Origin: Treponema sp.
Lineage (GTDB): Bacteria > Spirochaetota > Spirochaetia > Treponematales > Treponemataceae
DNA length: 64,000 bases
Assembly (NCBI GenBank): GCA_022010055.1
Contig: CP091737.1
Span: 372,001-436,000 of the forward strand
Reading direction: 5' to 3'
The translations under genes and the position numbers were made by a program. This document shows, in pieces, positions 29,554-39,030 of this stretch (positions are counted from its first letter, which is position 1; the number at the start of each line of letters is the position of its first letter). The notes below the pieces were generated by a model. That model made no database searches, was not told the DNA's origin, and saw only the letters and a program-made list of their open reading frames with translations.

Positions 29554-30204
29554 TCAAAGCATGTCATGCTCAAGAAAACTGTAGTATGAAGTTCTGCTGA
29601 AAATTATGTGGTCAAGCAGTGAAATCCCCAGAAATTCCGAACATTCCGCCAGGGTTCTGGTTGTCTTTATGTCCTGGTCTGAAGGTTCGCAGTTACCGGA
29701 AGGATGGTTGTGCGCTACGATTATGGCGGCCGCGTTTTCCATAAGCGCTTCTGAAAAAACTTCCCGAGGATGCACAATCGTCTGGTTTATCGTTCCTACG
29801 CTTACGACCCTGATCTGCTGAATTTCGTGTCCTCCGTTTAAGGTGACGCACAGGAAATGCTCCTGATTCTGCATGGAATAATTCTGGATAAAAGGAATTA
29901 CGTCCTTTGGTGTCTTCAGGAGGACGTTTTTGTGGTTGTTGCGCCTTCTTCCAAGCTCAATTGCGGCCGCAACGGCCAGGGCTTTTCCGGCTCCCATTCC
30001 CTTTATCTGAAGCAAATTCGCAATCATCGATTCCCTGTTCGTTCTGGCAAGGGTTTTTACAACTTGACCGGAAAGTTTTTCAACAGGAATCCCTTTTGTT
30101 CCTGAGCCAAGAATCATCATTACTAATTCAATATCCGAAGGATATTCAATTCCGTGTTTTAGAGTAAGTTCTCGGATGTCCGGGTTACAATTAATTCTGC
30201 ACAT
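29554..30204 (-). CDS. radC: RadC family JAB-domain protein
   Basis: 216 aa. An N-terminal helix-hairpin-helix (LLQIKGMGAGKALAVAAAIELGRR) is followed by the JAB/MPN metal-binding motif VAHNHPSGNCEPSDQD with an upstream Glu in VHPREVFSEAL. The family was once linked to DNA repair, but its biochemical role is unsettled. The gene is intact. It is divergent from the 30271 gene across a 66-bp gap. Confidence 0.92.
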   Translation of the reverse strand: MCRINCNPDIRELTLKHGIEYPSDIELVMMILGSGTKGIPVEKLSGQVVKTLARTNRESMIANLLQIKGMGAGKALAVAAAIELGRRRNNHKNVLLKTPKDVIPFIQNYSMQNQEHFLCVTLNGGHEIQQIRVVSVGTINQTIVHPREVFSEALMENAAAIIVAHNHPSGNCEPSDQDIKTTRTLAECSEFLGISLLDHIIFSRTSYYSFLEHDML

Positions 30205-30270
30205 ACTTTATTAATGCAAAAAAAATGCAAATTCGGTAATGAATTGCAAAAAAAATACGAAAATCTATGT

Positions 30271-30864
30271 ATGAAGAGATTAATTTCCATTTTTGTAAGC
30301 GTATTTATATTTTTGGCGTCAATTTTTATGTTTTCCTGTGTTTCTGTTCCAGGGAAAAAAGTTTCTATTTCAAGAAATTTAACTGGAACTCCGGTTTTGT
30401 CTTCGGAATCCCTGTACCGTTATTTTGTTTCTGTAAAACCGGACTGCGACCGCAGCCAGGTCAGGCGGCTTGCCGAATATTATGTAAAAGAGGCTTCTGT
30501 GGAAGGAATAAATTCAGACTGCGCTTTTGCCCAGATGTGCCTGGAAACCGGCTATCTTTCTTTCGGAAATCTTGTTGTGCCTGAAATGCACAATTATTGC
30601 GGTTTGGGTGCGATGGACGCCGCCCATCCGGGCGAGTGGTTTGAAACTGAGCAGATTGGCGTCCGCGCGCACATTCAGCACCTTCAGGCCTACGCGACAA
30701 CGCAGGACGTTCCGTTGAAGCAGGAACTGGTCGATCCGCGCTACAGCTGGGTGCACAAGGCGAAATATGCCGAGACCGTTTTTGATCTGGCAGGCGCCTG
30801 GGCAACGGACAAACTGTACGGGCATAAGATCGACGCAATTCTTGATAAAATGGAATATTTCTAG
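30271..30864 (+). CDS. Glucosaminidase-type peptidoglycan hydrolase, lipoprotein
   Basis: 197 aa from ATG 30271. Lipoprotein signal MKRLISIFVSVFIFLASIFM with lipobox MFSC. The remainder matches GH73-like endo-beta-N-acetylglucosaminidase domains: FAQMCLETGYLSFG holds the catalytic Glu, then NYCGLGAMD, GVRAHIQHLQAYA and YAETVFDLAGAWA. It should cut glycan strands at the periplasmic face during wall turnover. I chose 30271 because it opens directly into the signal peptide; upstream in-frame starts would add a charged extension. Confidence 0.88.
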   Translation: MKRLISIFVSVFIFLASIFMFSCVSVPGKKVSISRNLTGTPVLSSESLYRYFVSVKPDCDRSQVRRLAEYYVKEASVEGINSDCAFAQMCLETGYLSFGNLVVPEMHNYCGLGAMDAAHPGEWFETEQIGVRAHIQHLQAYATTQDVPLKQELVDPRYSWVHKAKYAETVFDLAGAWATDKLYGHKIDAILDKMEYF

Positions 30865-30879
30865 AAATATTTAATGCCG

Positions 30880-31577
30880 CTAAGCGCCGATTTTTGTTCC
30901 TACGAAATTCTCGTCGTTCAGAATCGCGCGGATATTTTCAATATTTTTTCCACCGGCGCAGATTACGGTCATGCCGCATTCATCCGCTTTTTTTGATGCA
31001 ATCGGGTCAAACGGACAGTTCTTTCCGGGAGTCCAGTCATCTCCGACCATCTTGCGGAAATCTTTCCATGAAATTTCATCGATAGGTTTGCATCCGGATT
31101 TTTTCTTGGGTCATCCGTGTAGACTTTTTCAATGTTTGAAAGGTTTACAACGGTTTTTGCTCCATGTTTTTCGGCTAGAAGCACCGCGTCGTTGTCAGTT
31201 GAAAATCCCGGATGCCATCCCGCGGCAAGAAGGACTCTTCCCTTAAAGTCAATTGGCGCAGTAGGGTCGTAGACCACATCGTTAAGACAGAGATTTCCAA
31301 AACAGGCTTTTACAAGCTGGGCGTTAAGTCTTGTCGCCATAATTCCAATCCAGTCAGCCGCGTCTCCGGCTGAATTTGGGCCTGTATTTTCAGAAATTTC
31401 TGAATAAGCGTTCTGGTATACACGCGCAGGCGCGCCTCCGCCAACAACAAGAATTAATTTTCGGCTTTCGTCTTCCTTAAGCCATTCCTTTACCATTAAA
31501 ACGAATTTTGTTAAAAATTGTGTGTCCGGCTGGTTCGGCACAACAATTGAACCGCCAACTGATAAAACTTTTGTCAT
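30880..31577 (-). CDS. pyrH: PyrH, UMP kinase (frame-broken)
   Basis: About 232 aa when repaired. It phosphorylates UMP to UDP. MTKVLSVGGSIVVPNQPD, LVVGGGAPARVYQNA, TRLNAQLVKA and GWHPGFSTDNDAVLLAEKHGAKTVVNLSNIEKVYTDDP are amino-acid-kinase-fold features, closer to the archaeal-type UMP kinase than to E. coli PyrH. TTT 31087-31089 lacks a base; the true C-terminus, PFDPIASKKADECGMTVICAGGK, lies beyond it and ends at 30880. The Shine-Dalgarno AGGAG lies inside the last codons of the upstream gene and TGATG couples the two. Confidence 0.9.
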
Positions 31578-33277
31578 CAATATACTCCTATTACTGTCGG
31601 ATTTGACCAGTATGAACTGTATTTTATAGTTTTTCCACTCGCTTCTTCCCAGATTGACTGCAAAGAATAGCTTCGTGGCCTTGAAACTGTTTTGTTGTTC
31701 GGGGCGCTTGGCTTGAATTCGTTCCATCCACGGTTGAAAAGAATGTGCTGGCCGTCCAGGTTTCCAAAATAAAACTGATGCGGAACAATATCTTTCTGCC
31801 ACGGTTGATAGTCCAGCCCCGCCGCAAGCGCAATGTCTACAGGAATCCATCCGAATCCAGGAACATAAAATTCAGACCACCAGTGAGGTCTTGTCCTTAA
31901 ATCAGATTCAACAAGAATTCCGCTGTCTGGAAGCGCCGCGATTCCGTTTGCCCTTAAAAGCGCTGTGAAGATAACCGCAAAGTCATAGGCATCGCCGCGT
32001 TTTGTCTTCAAAAGGTCAAGCGGAGAGATGTTTCCTTTTCTTACATTCTGAAGAATTTCAAATTCCTTGAGCATGTAATTATATGTGAGCACCGCGATTG
32101 TATACGGATTCTTTTCATTTTTTGAAATAGAATGTGCAATCTTGATTATTTCTTCGTTGCCGGAAGGGATGCAGCTGTCCGGCTTTGTCGCCGCCGCTTT
32201 TAAAGTTTTATTCATTTCTGCGGAAGGATTTATTGCCGACGGATGAATTTCCGTTCTTGTGTCATAGGATGTTATCGCGAAATTCTGACTGAACTTGTTT
32301 TTTCCAGCGCTACGGGCGCCGCTTGTCTGATGTATTATAGTATGCTGGAAGTCGTAGATGATTGGTTCCGGCGAACATTCTGAGTCAACAACAACTGGCT
32401 GAGCCGGCGAAGTGAACGGTCTTGGACAGCGCAGGATTATCTGCGAGTCTTTGTCCCCCGCGGTGTCGTCGATGTCGACGGCGACTTGAACTACGTAGGT
32501 TTTTGGCGATATAAAGCTCTTTGTGCCTGCCTTTCTGTTGATTTCAATGTGGCGAAGCGGAGATGTTCCTTTGTTTGTTGATACGAAAATATCTCCGGAA
32601 ACCGCGCCGTCTGGAACATACAGCCTTATTTCGCTGTCTGACCAGAACTCGTAGTCAAAGTCATCGTCGTTTGCGGGGGTGAAAGAAAGGTCTTCTTGCG
32701 TTTTTGAAGAAAAATTCTCATCGTTTGCAGGTTTTTCCCGGTTTACAGAAAAAAACACTTTTGAGTTGTCCTTTGCATTTCCGAAATTCGCGCCGTAAAT
32801 CGTAATCAAAGTTCCGGAAAGAATTTTTTCTGGCGAAAGGCTTGTTATTATCGGCGCGGTTGTCTGCGGATTCTGCGTCACTGCGACCGGCGCTGCCGTG
32901 GCATTCGCGAAAAATGCCGGTTTGGAGCGGCTGGTTTTTGTTTCAACTACAACAAGTCCGTCTTTTACGTTTGCAGGCAGAACCACCTTGATTTCTGTGT
33001 CTGTCCATGAAATATAAGATGATGAGGTGAGTTTTGAGCCGCCGAATTCAACATAATTTGTTTCCCTTGAGCTTCCAAAACCTTTTCCGGTGATGATTAT
33101 AAGGTCTCCCGGAGAACCTACCGGCGGATTGATAGAGTCAATTTCAGGCTTCTGGTTTATGTGCAGCCCGAACAAAAGCGAGCCAAGCGCAAAAAGCAGC
33201 GCCAGCACAATCCAGCACAAAGTTCTGATAAAAGGAGATTTTCTAAAAAAATAGTTTATTAGCGATGACGAGTCCAC
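31577..33277 (-). CDS. IPT/TIG-domain protein with degenerate transglutaminase domain
   Basis: 566 aa. One N-terminal membrane segment (TLCWIVLALLFALGSLLFGL), then two IPT/TIG Ig-like domains (about 45-120 and 145-270) and a C-terminal transglutaminase-like core. The core has KRGDAYDFAVIFTALLRANG and HWWSEFYVPGFGWIPVDIAL: His and Asp of the triad are present, but the Cys expected in the GDC motif is Ala. The domain may therefore be non-catalytic. Probably an envelope protein facing the periplasm. It overlaps the anti-sigma gene by 19 bp and pyrH by one base, in one operon. Confidence 0.85.
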   Translation of the reverse strand: MDSSSLINYFFRKSPFIRTLCWIVLALLFALGSLLFGLHINQKPEIDSINPPVGSPGDLIIITGKGFGSSRETNYVEFGGSKLTSSSYISWTDTEIKVVLPANVKDGLVVVETKTSRSKPAFFANATAAPVAVTQNPQTTAPIITSLSPEKILSGTLITIYGANFGNAKDNSKVFFSVNREKPANDENFSSKTQEDLSFTPANDDDFDYEFWSDSEIRLYVPDGAVSGDIFVSTNKGTSPLRHIEINRKAGTKSFISPKTYVVQVAVDIDDTAGDKDSQIILRCPRPFTSPAQPVVVDSECSPEPIIYDFQHTIIHQTSGARSAGKNKFSQNFAITSYDTRTEIHPSAINPSAEMNKTLKAAATKPDSCIPSGNEEIIKIAHSISKNEKNPYTIAVLTYNYMLKEFEILQNVRKGNISPLDLLKTKRGDAYDFAVIFTALLRANGIAALPDSGILVESDLRTRPHWWSEFYVPGFGWIPVDIALAAGLDYQPWQKDIVPHQFYFGNLDGQHILFNRGWNEFKPSAPNNKTVSRPRSYSLQSIWEEASGKTIKYSSYWSNPTVIGVY

Positions 33278-33927
33278 TCTAGCTGCCCTTCATTAGCGTT
33301 CACAGGCAGCTTGATTTCAATTGTCTCCGGATTGTCTTCAAGACCTGGAACAGTAATGTTTACGTGAATTTTTCTTGCATCATCAAATTCCGGTCTAAGA
33401 ACATCTACATTTGTCAGCGCAGAGTTTGAAATATTTCTTGAGCCGACTGTCTGCGCCAGATTGTGGTCAAGGTTTCCGTTGATTACAACGTTTCTGTTCG
33501 CAATCGGCGCATTTTGAGGACGGGTGACAGGAGTGATTGATGCTATATTTGCATTTTCAGAATAATTTGCTTTTGTTGAATTTGAAATCGTAACAGGAAG
33601 AATCGCTGCGATTATTACCGCTGCCGCCGCTGCCATTCCCCAGCGCACTGTTTTTTCGCTGAAAGGGAATTCCCGGTGCTGCACAGTATTTTTTGAATAG
33701 CGCATTTTTGTTTTAAGGCGCTCAAAACTTTGATTCATAAACTGTTCGTCAAGCTGAATGTTTTTGCTGTCAGACTGAAAAGTATCCTTGATTTTCCTGA
33801 GGGTTTCAAGTTTCGCTTTGCAGGCTTCGCAATTTGCAATGTGAGATTCGTATTCCTTTAAATAAGCCAAAGGAAGCTCATTGTCAAGATAAATTGAATG
33901 AATGTCATCAGTCGGGCAAGAATACAT
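33259..33927 (-). CDS. Anti-sigma factor with zinc-finger domain
   Basis: 222 aa. The N-terminal ZAS-type motif ESHIANCEACKAKL gives H-x3-C-x2-C, the zinc site with which such proteins hold ECF sigma factors. A single membrane segment, WGMAAAAAVIIAAILPVTI, separates it from an extracytoplasmic region of about 110 aa ending in KLPVNANEGQLEWTRHR. It overlaps the end of the sigma gene by 20 bp, the usual arrangement for a sigma/anti-sigma pair. Confidence 0.87.
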   Translation of the reverse strand: MYSCPTDDIHSIYLDNELPLAYLKEYESHIANCEACKAKLETLRKIKDTFQSDSKNIQLDEQFMNQSFERLKTKMRYSKNTVQHREFPFSEKTVRWGMAAAAAVIIAAILPVTISNSTKANYSENANIASITPVTRPQNAPIANRNVVINGNLDHNLAQTVGSRNISNSALTNVDVLRPEFDDARKIHVNITVPGLEDNPETIEIKLPVNANEGQLEWTRHR

Positions 33928-34470
33928 TTTCAGCTCCTAGCATTTCTGCAAGTAATTTGCGGGCGCGGAAAATCCGGACTTTTACGTTCCCTTCCGTGAT
34001 TCCCACAACTTTACCAATCTCTTTGTAGTTCAAGTCGCTGTACTCGGCAAGGACAACGACTTCTTTAATTTTGGAGGCAGTCTGTTCAAAGCACCCTGCG
34101 CAGATTTTATCGATTCTTCCCTAAGAAGTTCTGTTTCACCAGAATGAAAAATACGGGTTTCTTCGTACAGGGCTTTTTCGTAGGCCCGTTTTTCCCGTGC
34201 TTTTCTTTTGACGTAGTTCAGGGATGCGTTTTTTACGACGCGAATCAACCAGAATTTAGCGTCATTCATCGAAGGAAAAGTCAGTTGTTTTTCGTTGGCT
34301 TTAATAAGCGAGTCATGCGCCAAATCTTCCGCCGCTTCTTCATCATTTACAATTCTGTAAGAGATTTTGAACAGCATCTGCATTGTCGCGCTATAAATCG
34401 TTTTAAAGTCAACAGAATCTGCTGCATTAAGAGGCTTAGTTTTTTCTGTCTGACCGTCCATACTTAGCAA
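33908..34470 (-). CDS. ECF-type RNA polymerase sigma factor (frame-broken)
   Basis: About 187 aa. Region 2 is DFKTIYSATMQMLFKISYRIVNDEEAAEDLAHDSLIKA; region 4 is SDLNYKEIGKVVGITEGNVKVRIFRARKLL, reached only after adding one base in TTTT 34079-34082. The most likely start is TTG 34470, because GGAG lies six bases before it; ATG 34461 is the alternative with poor spacing. It would transcribe an envelope-response regulon released by the membrane anti-sigma factor encoded next. It follows cysS by 37 bp. Confidence 0.88.
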
Positions 34471-34507
34471 ACAACGCTCCTTCCTTTTGGTTACATAAAA
34501 ATAGAAT

Positions 34508-36036
34508 TTAATTCCGCTTCCAGGCTGGGCCTGCTGGCGTGTCGATTATTGTGATTCCGCGCTCAGTGAGCCTTGCCCTGATTTCGTCCGCTTTTGCAAA
34601 ATCCTTGTTTTTCTTTGCCTCGGTCCTTTCTGCTACAAGCGCATCAATTTCCGCGGCTTCCGGGTCGCCTTCATGGCTGATAACTGCCGGTTCTGCGTTT
34701 TTTTGCGCTTCTCTTTGAGCGGTTCCAGCGGTTTCAATCAATTTAAGTCCAAGAACGCTGTCCATTCTGTCGATAAGCTCAAGGGCTTCCTTTGCGTCCA
34801 GAGAACTGTCCTTTAAACTTTGTTTACCTGGCTCATGGCCACTGGAATAAGAAGATCGTTTTCCAGCGCGGCTTTGAATGCGTCCATATATCCGGCCGCT
34901 TTTTCTGAAAGACCTGCGCGGTTGTCTGCTTCGCCCTTCTTGTATGTCTTTCCTTTTTCAAGTTTTATGCCCGCTTTCTGCGCAAGTCTTGCAATTTTCT
35001 GAACAAGGCTAGCCCGTCCGTTTTTTGCTGAATCCATTGCATCCCAGCTGAAGAAAATCTGCTTTCTGTAATGTCCTCCCAAAAGGAAAAACCTGTAGTC
35101 AAGCGGACTGTATCCTTTGTCCTTTAGGGTCTGAAGCCGCAGGAAATTTCCTTTTGACTTAGACATCTTGTTTCCGCCCTCTACAACCAGAAATTCATTG
35201 TGAAGCCAGTATTTTACCCAAGGCCCTGCCGCTCTTTCTTCCGGCGTGAACGAGCCTTCTGACTGGGCGATTTCGTTTGTGTGGTGAACTGGAACGTGGT
35301 CAATTCCGCCGGTATGAATATCGATATGCTTTCCAAGGTATTTCATGCTCATTGCAGAACATTCTATGTGCCATCCCGGATAGCCGCGCCCCCATGGAGA
35401 ATCCCATGTCATCGCCTGGTTTTCAAATTTTGATTTTGTAAACCAGAGCACAAAGTCGCCCGGATTGCGCTTGTTTCCGTCGATTACAACTTCCTTTCTT
35501 CGTCCTGCGCCTTCCTTAAGCTCATTAAGGTTCAGGTTCGCGAGCTTTCCATAATCTGGATAAGTTGAAATATCGTAGTAAAGGTTTCCGCCGGCCATGT
35601 ATGTGTGTCCGTTAGCCTCGATTTTCTTTATAAGCTCAATCATTTCCGGAATATGCTCGGTTGCCTTGCATATTACATCCGGATGGCGTATGTTCAGTTC
35701 GTCAATATCCTGCATGAAGGCATCTGTGTAGAATTTTGCGACTTCCAGTACAGACTGGTGCCGTTCTTCTGCTGTTTTTACCATTTTATCGTCGCCATCA
35801 TCGTTGTCGCCGGTAAGGTGTCCTACATCCGTTATGTTCATGACGTGCTTTATATCGTAATTTAAAAAGGTCAAAGTCTTGTCAAGAATATCCAGAAAAA
35901 CGTAGGCTCTAAGGTTTCCTATATGCGCGTAGTTGTAAACGGTCGGCCCGCAGCCGTAAAAACCAACAAAGCCATCGTGAACAGGCTTGAATTCTTCAAT
36001 TTTGTGTCCCATTGTATTAAATAATTTTAACGGCAT
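34508..36036 (-). CDS. cysS: CysS, cysteinyl-tRNA synthetase (frame-broken)
   Basis: About 509 aa, class I synthetase. FYGCGPTVYNYAHIGNLRAYVF includes the HIGH-type motif and a zinc Cys; WHIECSAMSMKYLG and HHTNEIAQSEG carry the other zinc ligands; KMSKSKGNFL is the KMSKS motif. The DALR anticodon domain spans AAA 34814-34816, where one missing base splits the gene. The C-terminal tail (AKADEIRARLTERGITIIDTPAGPAWK) is typical. ATG 36036 is chosen over ATG 36048 because GGGAG lies five bases before it. Two residues precede the conserved LKLFNTM start. Confidence 0.95.
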
Positions 36037-36073
36037 AAGAACTCCCATAAAATTTCCGCGTTAGCGGCGAGCC

Positions 36074-36167
36074 ATGGAGGGCGAGAATCACAGTTTGTGA
36101 AAGCAACGCCTGAGCAAACTGTAATGATAAAAATTACAAGGATGTGATTTTTATCATGCCTCCATTA
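36074..36167. ncRNA. Structured intergenic RNA candidate between cysS and murB
   Basis: ATGGAGG (36074-36080) can pair with CCTCCAT (36161-36167), enclosing ACAGTTTG/CAAACTGT and GATAAAAAT/ATTTTTATC hairpins: a three-way junction. On the plus strand the outer stem is followed by TATTG and T11, as in a terminator; on the minus strand it would be the cysS leader. It lacks the T-box GGTGG-type sequence. Fold inferred by eye. Confidence 0.45.
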
Positions 36168-36282
36168 TTGTTTTTTTTTTGCGGGCAGAAAGTCCTGCAT
36201 TGTTCAGATAATCTTAATGAAAAAGACATCATGTTTCAATTCGCCCTATAAACTATTTGTTTTTTTCTATATACTATTTTTT

Positions 36283-37227
36283 ATGAGAGATTACAAATCT
36301 TTTGCGCAAAAAATTATTTCTTCCGGGGAATTCAGCGGTTCGGTTCTGCTGGACGAGCCGATGGCAAGGCATACGACTTTTAAAATCGGCGGCGCGGTTC
36401 CTGTTTTTTTTGAGCCGGAAAATACCGATTCGCTTATGGTTCTTCTTGCTGCCCTTGAATCAGAAAAGATAAGCTGTTTTATTCTTGGCGGCGGTTCAAA
36501 TGTTGTTTTCTGCGACTCCGGATTCGAGGGGGCGGTTGTTTCCCTTCTGAAAATAAATGCATTGAAAATTTCCTCTGTAAAAGATGATGATGTTGTTGTT
36601 TCCGCGGAAGCCGGCGCGACGATGTCTTCGTTCGTTAATTTCTGTACAGAAAACGGCTTTTCCGGAGCGGAAAAGTTTGCGGGGCTTCCAGGAACTGTTG
36701 GAGGCGCCCTTTTTATGAACGCGCGCTGCTTTGACCTTTCAATCTGTGAGCTTTTTGTGGAGGCGCGCTATATTGATTTGGAAAACTTTACCGAGCACCG
36801 CAAGGTTTTTTCTCCGGCTGAATGGGATTATAAAGTATCTCCGTTTCAGAACGGAAAAATGCTGGTTCTTTCGGCTTCGTTCAGGCTTAGAAAAAATATA
36901 AGGTCAAAGGAAGAGATAAAAACTGAAAACAAAAAATACATTGAGGAGCGGAAATCCAAAGGACACTTTGATTTTCCAAGCGCAGGCAGCGTTTTTAGGA
37001 ATAACCGCGGATTTGGCGCGCCGAGCGGCAAAATAATCGATGAGTGCGGTTTGCGCGGAAAACAGATTGGAATGGCGCAGATTGCGCCTTTCCATGGAAA
37101 TTTTATAATAAATTTGGGCGGCGCGACGCAAAAAGACGTAAAGGCACTTGTTGAATTCACCGTTAAAGAAGTTAAGGCGAAAACCGGATTTTGTTTGCAG
37201 CCAGAAATAATCTTCGTTGACAAATAA
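36283..37227 (+). CDS. murB: MurB, UDP-N-acetylenolpyruvoylglucosamine reductase
   Basis: 314 aa. It reduces the enolpyruvyl group to give UDP-MurNAc, using FAD and NADPH in the cytoplasm. MARHTTFKIGGAVPVFFEP, FILGGGSNVVF, GLPGTVGGALFMNARCF and the catalytic Ser region PSAGSVFRNN are seen, then CGLRGKQIGMAQIAPFHGNF and a C-terminal LQPEIIFVD. It is of the type lacking the long insert of E. coli MurB. A TATACT box at 36270-36275 lies seven bases before ATG 36283, so the message may be leaderless; an in-frame ATG at 36217 would give an odd N-terminal extension upstream of that box. Confidence 0.93.
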   Translation: MRDYKSFAQKIISSGEFSGSVLLDEPMARHTTFKIGGAVPVFFEPENTDSLMVLLAALESEKISCFILGGGSNVVFCDSGFEGAVVSLLKINALKISSVKDDDVVVSAEAGATMSSFVNFCTENGFSGAEKFAGLPGTVGGALFMNARCFDLSICELFVEARYIDLENFTEHRKVFSPAEWDYKVSPFQNGKMLVLSASFRLRKNIRSKEEIKTENKKYIEERKSKGHFDFPSAGSVFRNNRGFGAPSGKIIDECGLRGKQIGMAQIAPFHGNFIINLGGATQKDVKALVEFTVKEVKAKTGFCLQPEIIFVDK

Positions 37228-37275
37228 AAAATATGGCTATTATACTTTAAATGCTAGTGTCCAAGGTGGTATGGA

Positions 37276-38472
37276 ATGTTACAGTTGTCATTCGTAAATT
37301 TTAGGCAAAATTCATATCTTTTTGTTGAAGGAAAAGAAAATAATGACCATTTTTATATCATTCAAAGCGGAAATGTTCGTTGTTTTAAACAAAATGATGT
37401 AAAAGGCCTTTCTGTAAAAAATCTTGGTCCGGGAGACTTTGTCGGCGTAATTCCATGTATGTCCGGTCATTCTCAGATAGAAAGCGCTATTTCCGTAACG
37501 GATGTCAAGTGCATTTCTGTACGCAAAGACCAGTATTCTGAGCTTATTGAAAAAAATACGCCGATTGCGCTTAAAATCATACGCACTTTTGCAAACCGGA
37601 TGCGCACAATGAACGAGCAGCTTACGAATTTTTCAAATAAGTCAGTGACTGTTGAGACTTCCGAGCACATTTATGAAGTTGCAAAATATTATGAAAAAAT
37701 CAGGGCTTACGACATTGCGATTTTTGCCTATTACCAGTACATGAAAGAGAACCGGAACGGAGCGCATATTTCGGAAGCCCAGGGCGCGTTCAGGCTTCTT
37801 AGCACAAAATCAAGGCTGCGCACTTTTGAACCGCCGGCTGAAGGTGTCAGGGTTTACGAGAAAGACAGGATGATTTTTTCCGAAAGTCAGTCCGGCGCAG
37901 ATATGTTTGTTATTCAGTCCGGACAGGTCCGCATTTCAAAAGTAATAAACGGAAATGAAGTTGTTCTTGCGGTTCTTAAGCCTGGCGATATGTTCGGTGA
38001 AATGGCGCTTCTTGAAAACAAGCTCCGTTCTGCCAGCGCGATAGCCCATGAAACCTGCAAATTGATTGTTCTTAACAAGGACAACTTTGATATGATGGTT
38101 TCAACGCAGCCTCAGCTGATTTCCCGGCTTACGACTACTCTTGCGGAGCGCCTGTGGACTTCTTACCGCCAGCTTGATAATGCGTGCCTTGTGAATCCTA
38201 TTCATAAAATGATAGACATGCTTGCGCTTCAGGCTGAAAAAGCAAGAAAATCTTCCGGAGTGTTTGAGCCTGATATAACTTCCGACGACCTTGCGAATAT
38301 GTGCTCAATTCCGTTGGAGCAGCACAACAAGGCAAACTTTCAGCTAAGGCAGGAGCGCTGCGTTCGTTTTGTTGACAATAAGATTGTTGTGCCGGACTGC
38401 GCGGAGCTTCTGAAAGTCGCTGCTTTTTACCGCAAAATAGAGGACAAGCAGCTGTCGGGAAAAGCAAAATAA
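37276..38472 (+). CDS. Tandem cyclic-nucleotide-binding protein, CRP-like
   Basis: 398 aa. Two cNMP-binding beta-roll domains (about 5-110: HFYIIQSGNVRCF ... GPGDFVGVIPCM; and about 205-310: DMFVIQSGQVRIS ... KPGDMFGEMALLENKLRSASAIA) joined by a helical linker of about 90 aa. The end, TSDDLANMCSIPLEQHNKANF ... FVDNKIVVPD, resembles a CRP winged helix-turn-helix, although diverged. It could be a transcription factor or a signalling scaffold. AAGGTGG precedes the start. The next gene begins five bases after the stop. Confidence 0.82.
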   Translation: MLQLSFVNFRQNSYLFVEGKENNDHFYIIQSGNVRCFKQNDVKGLSVKNLGPGDFVGVIPCMSGHSQIESAISVTDVKCISVRKDQYSELIEKNTPIALKIIRTFANRMRTMNEQLTNFSNKSVTVETSEHIYEVAKYYEKIRAYDIAIFAYYQYMKENRNGAHISEAQGAFRLLSTKSRLRTFEPPAEGVRVYEKDRMIFSESQSGADMFVIQSGQVRISKVINGNEVVLAVLKPGDMFGEMALLENKLRSASAIAHETCKLIVLNKDNFDMMVSTQPQLISRLTTTLAERLWTSYRQLDNACLVNPIHKMIDMLALQAEKARKSSGVFEPDITSDDLANMCSIPLEQHNKANFQLRQERCVRFVDNKIVVPDCAELLKVAAFYRKIEDKQLSGKAK

Positions 38473-38477
38473 GTTTT

Positions 38478-39017
38478 ATGAAAAAAATTCTTTTTGCCGC
38501 TTTGGCCTTGTTTTTCTTAAATTCTCTTTTTGCTGAAAAAAAAGTCGCTGATGGCTACGGCGGTGTGGCGCTTGGAATGTCCGTGGAGCAGGTAAAAAAG
38601 GCCTTAAAGGATAATTCTGATTTTGGCTACCATGGCGACAGGGATGTTTCTCTGCTTCCCGGTGAAAATCGCGTTCTTATAGAAACCGATGCTACGGCTT
38701 TTGCAGGCTTTTCGTTTCTGGAACGCTGCTGGTTTCAGTTTTACAACGACAGGCTCTATATAATCACGATAAACGTTAACCGTGAAAAAATGGATCACTT
38801 CAGTATTTTTGATTCTCTGTGCAAAAAATATGGCGCGCCGGATTCCGTTTCTCCTGAAAAATCAGTCTGGAACGGAGAAAATGTGACTATGAGCCTGGAA
38901 CGTCCGTTGACCTTGAAATATGTTGATAGAAAAACATTTGAGTCGCTTCAGAAAAAATCTCTGGTTGGACCGGATGGAACGGAAATCACGAGGGAAATGT
39001 TTCTGGAGGGACTTTGA
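38478..39017 (+). CDS. Secreted protein of unknown function
   Basis: 179 aa with a cleavable signal peptide (MKKILFAALALFFLNSLFAE). The mature part opens YGGVALGMSVEQVKKALKDN, a pattern (GxxxGMSxxxVKxxL) common in secreted bacterial proteins with one folded domain; a similar opening, YKGLVWGQTEYQVKEWI, is seen in the 42454 protein. FQFYNDRLYIITINV and a KKYG-x-PD segment follow. Probably periplasmic. Near-contiguous with the CRP-like gene and the DUF192 gene, suggesting one transcript. Confidence 0.75.
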   Translation: MKKILFAALALFFLNSLFAEKKVADGYGGVALGMSVEQVKKALKDNSDFGYHGDRDVSLLPGENRVLIETDATAFAGFSFLERCWFQFYNDRLYIITINVNREKMDHFSIFDSLCKKYGAPDSVSPEKSVWNGENVTMSLERPLTLKYVDRKTFESLQKKSLVGPDGTEITREMFLEGL

Positions 39018-39030
39018 TAGGAATCTTACT

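Noticed and set aside
36037..36180. T-box leader upstream of cysS
   Set aside because: No antiterminator GGTGG-type sequence, no specifier-loop layout, and the order of stems is wrong.
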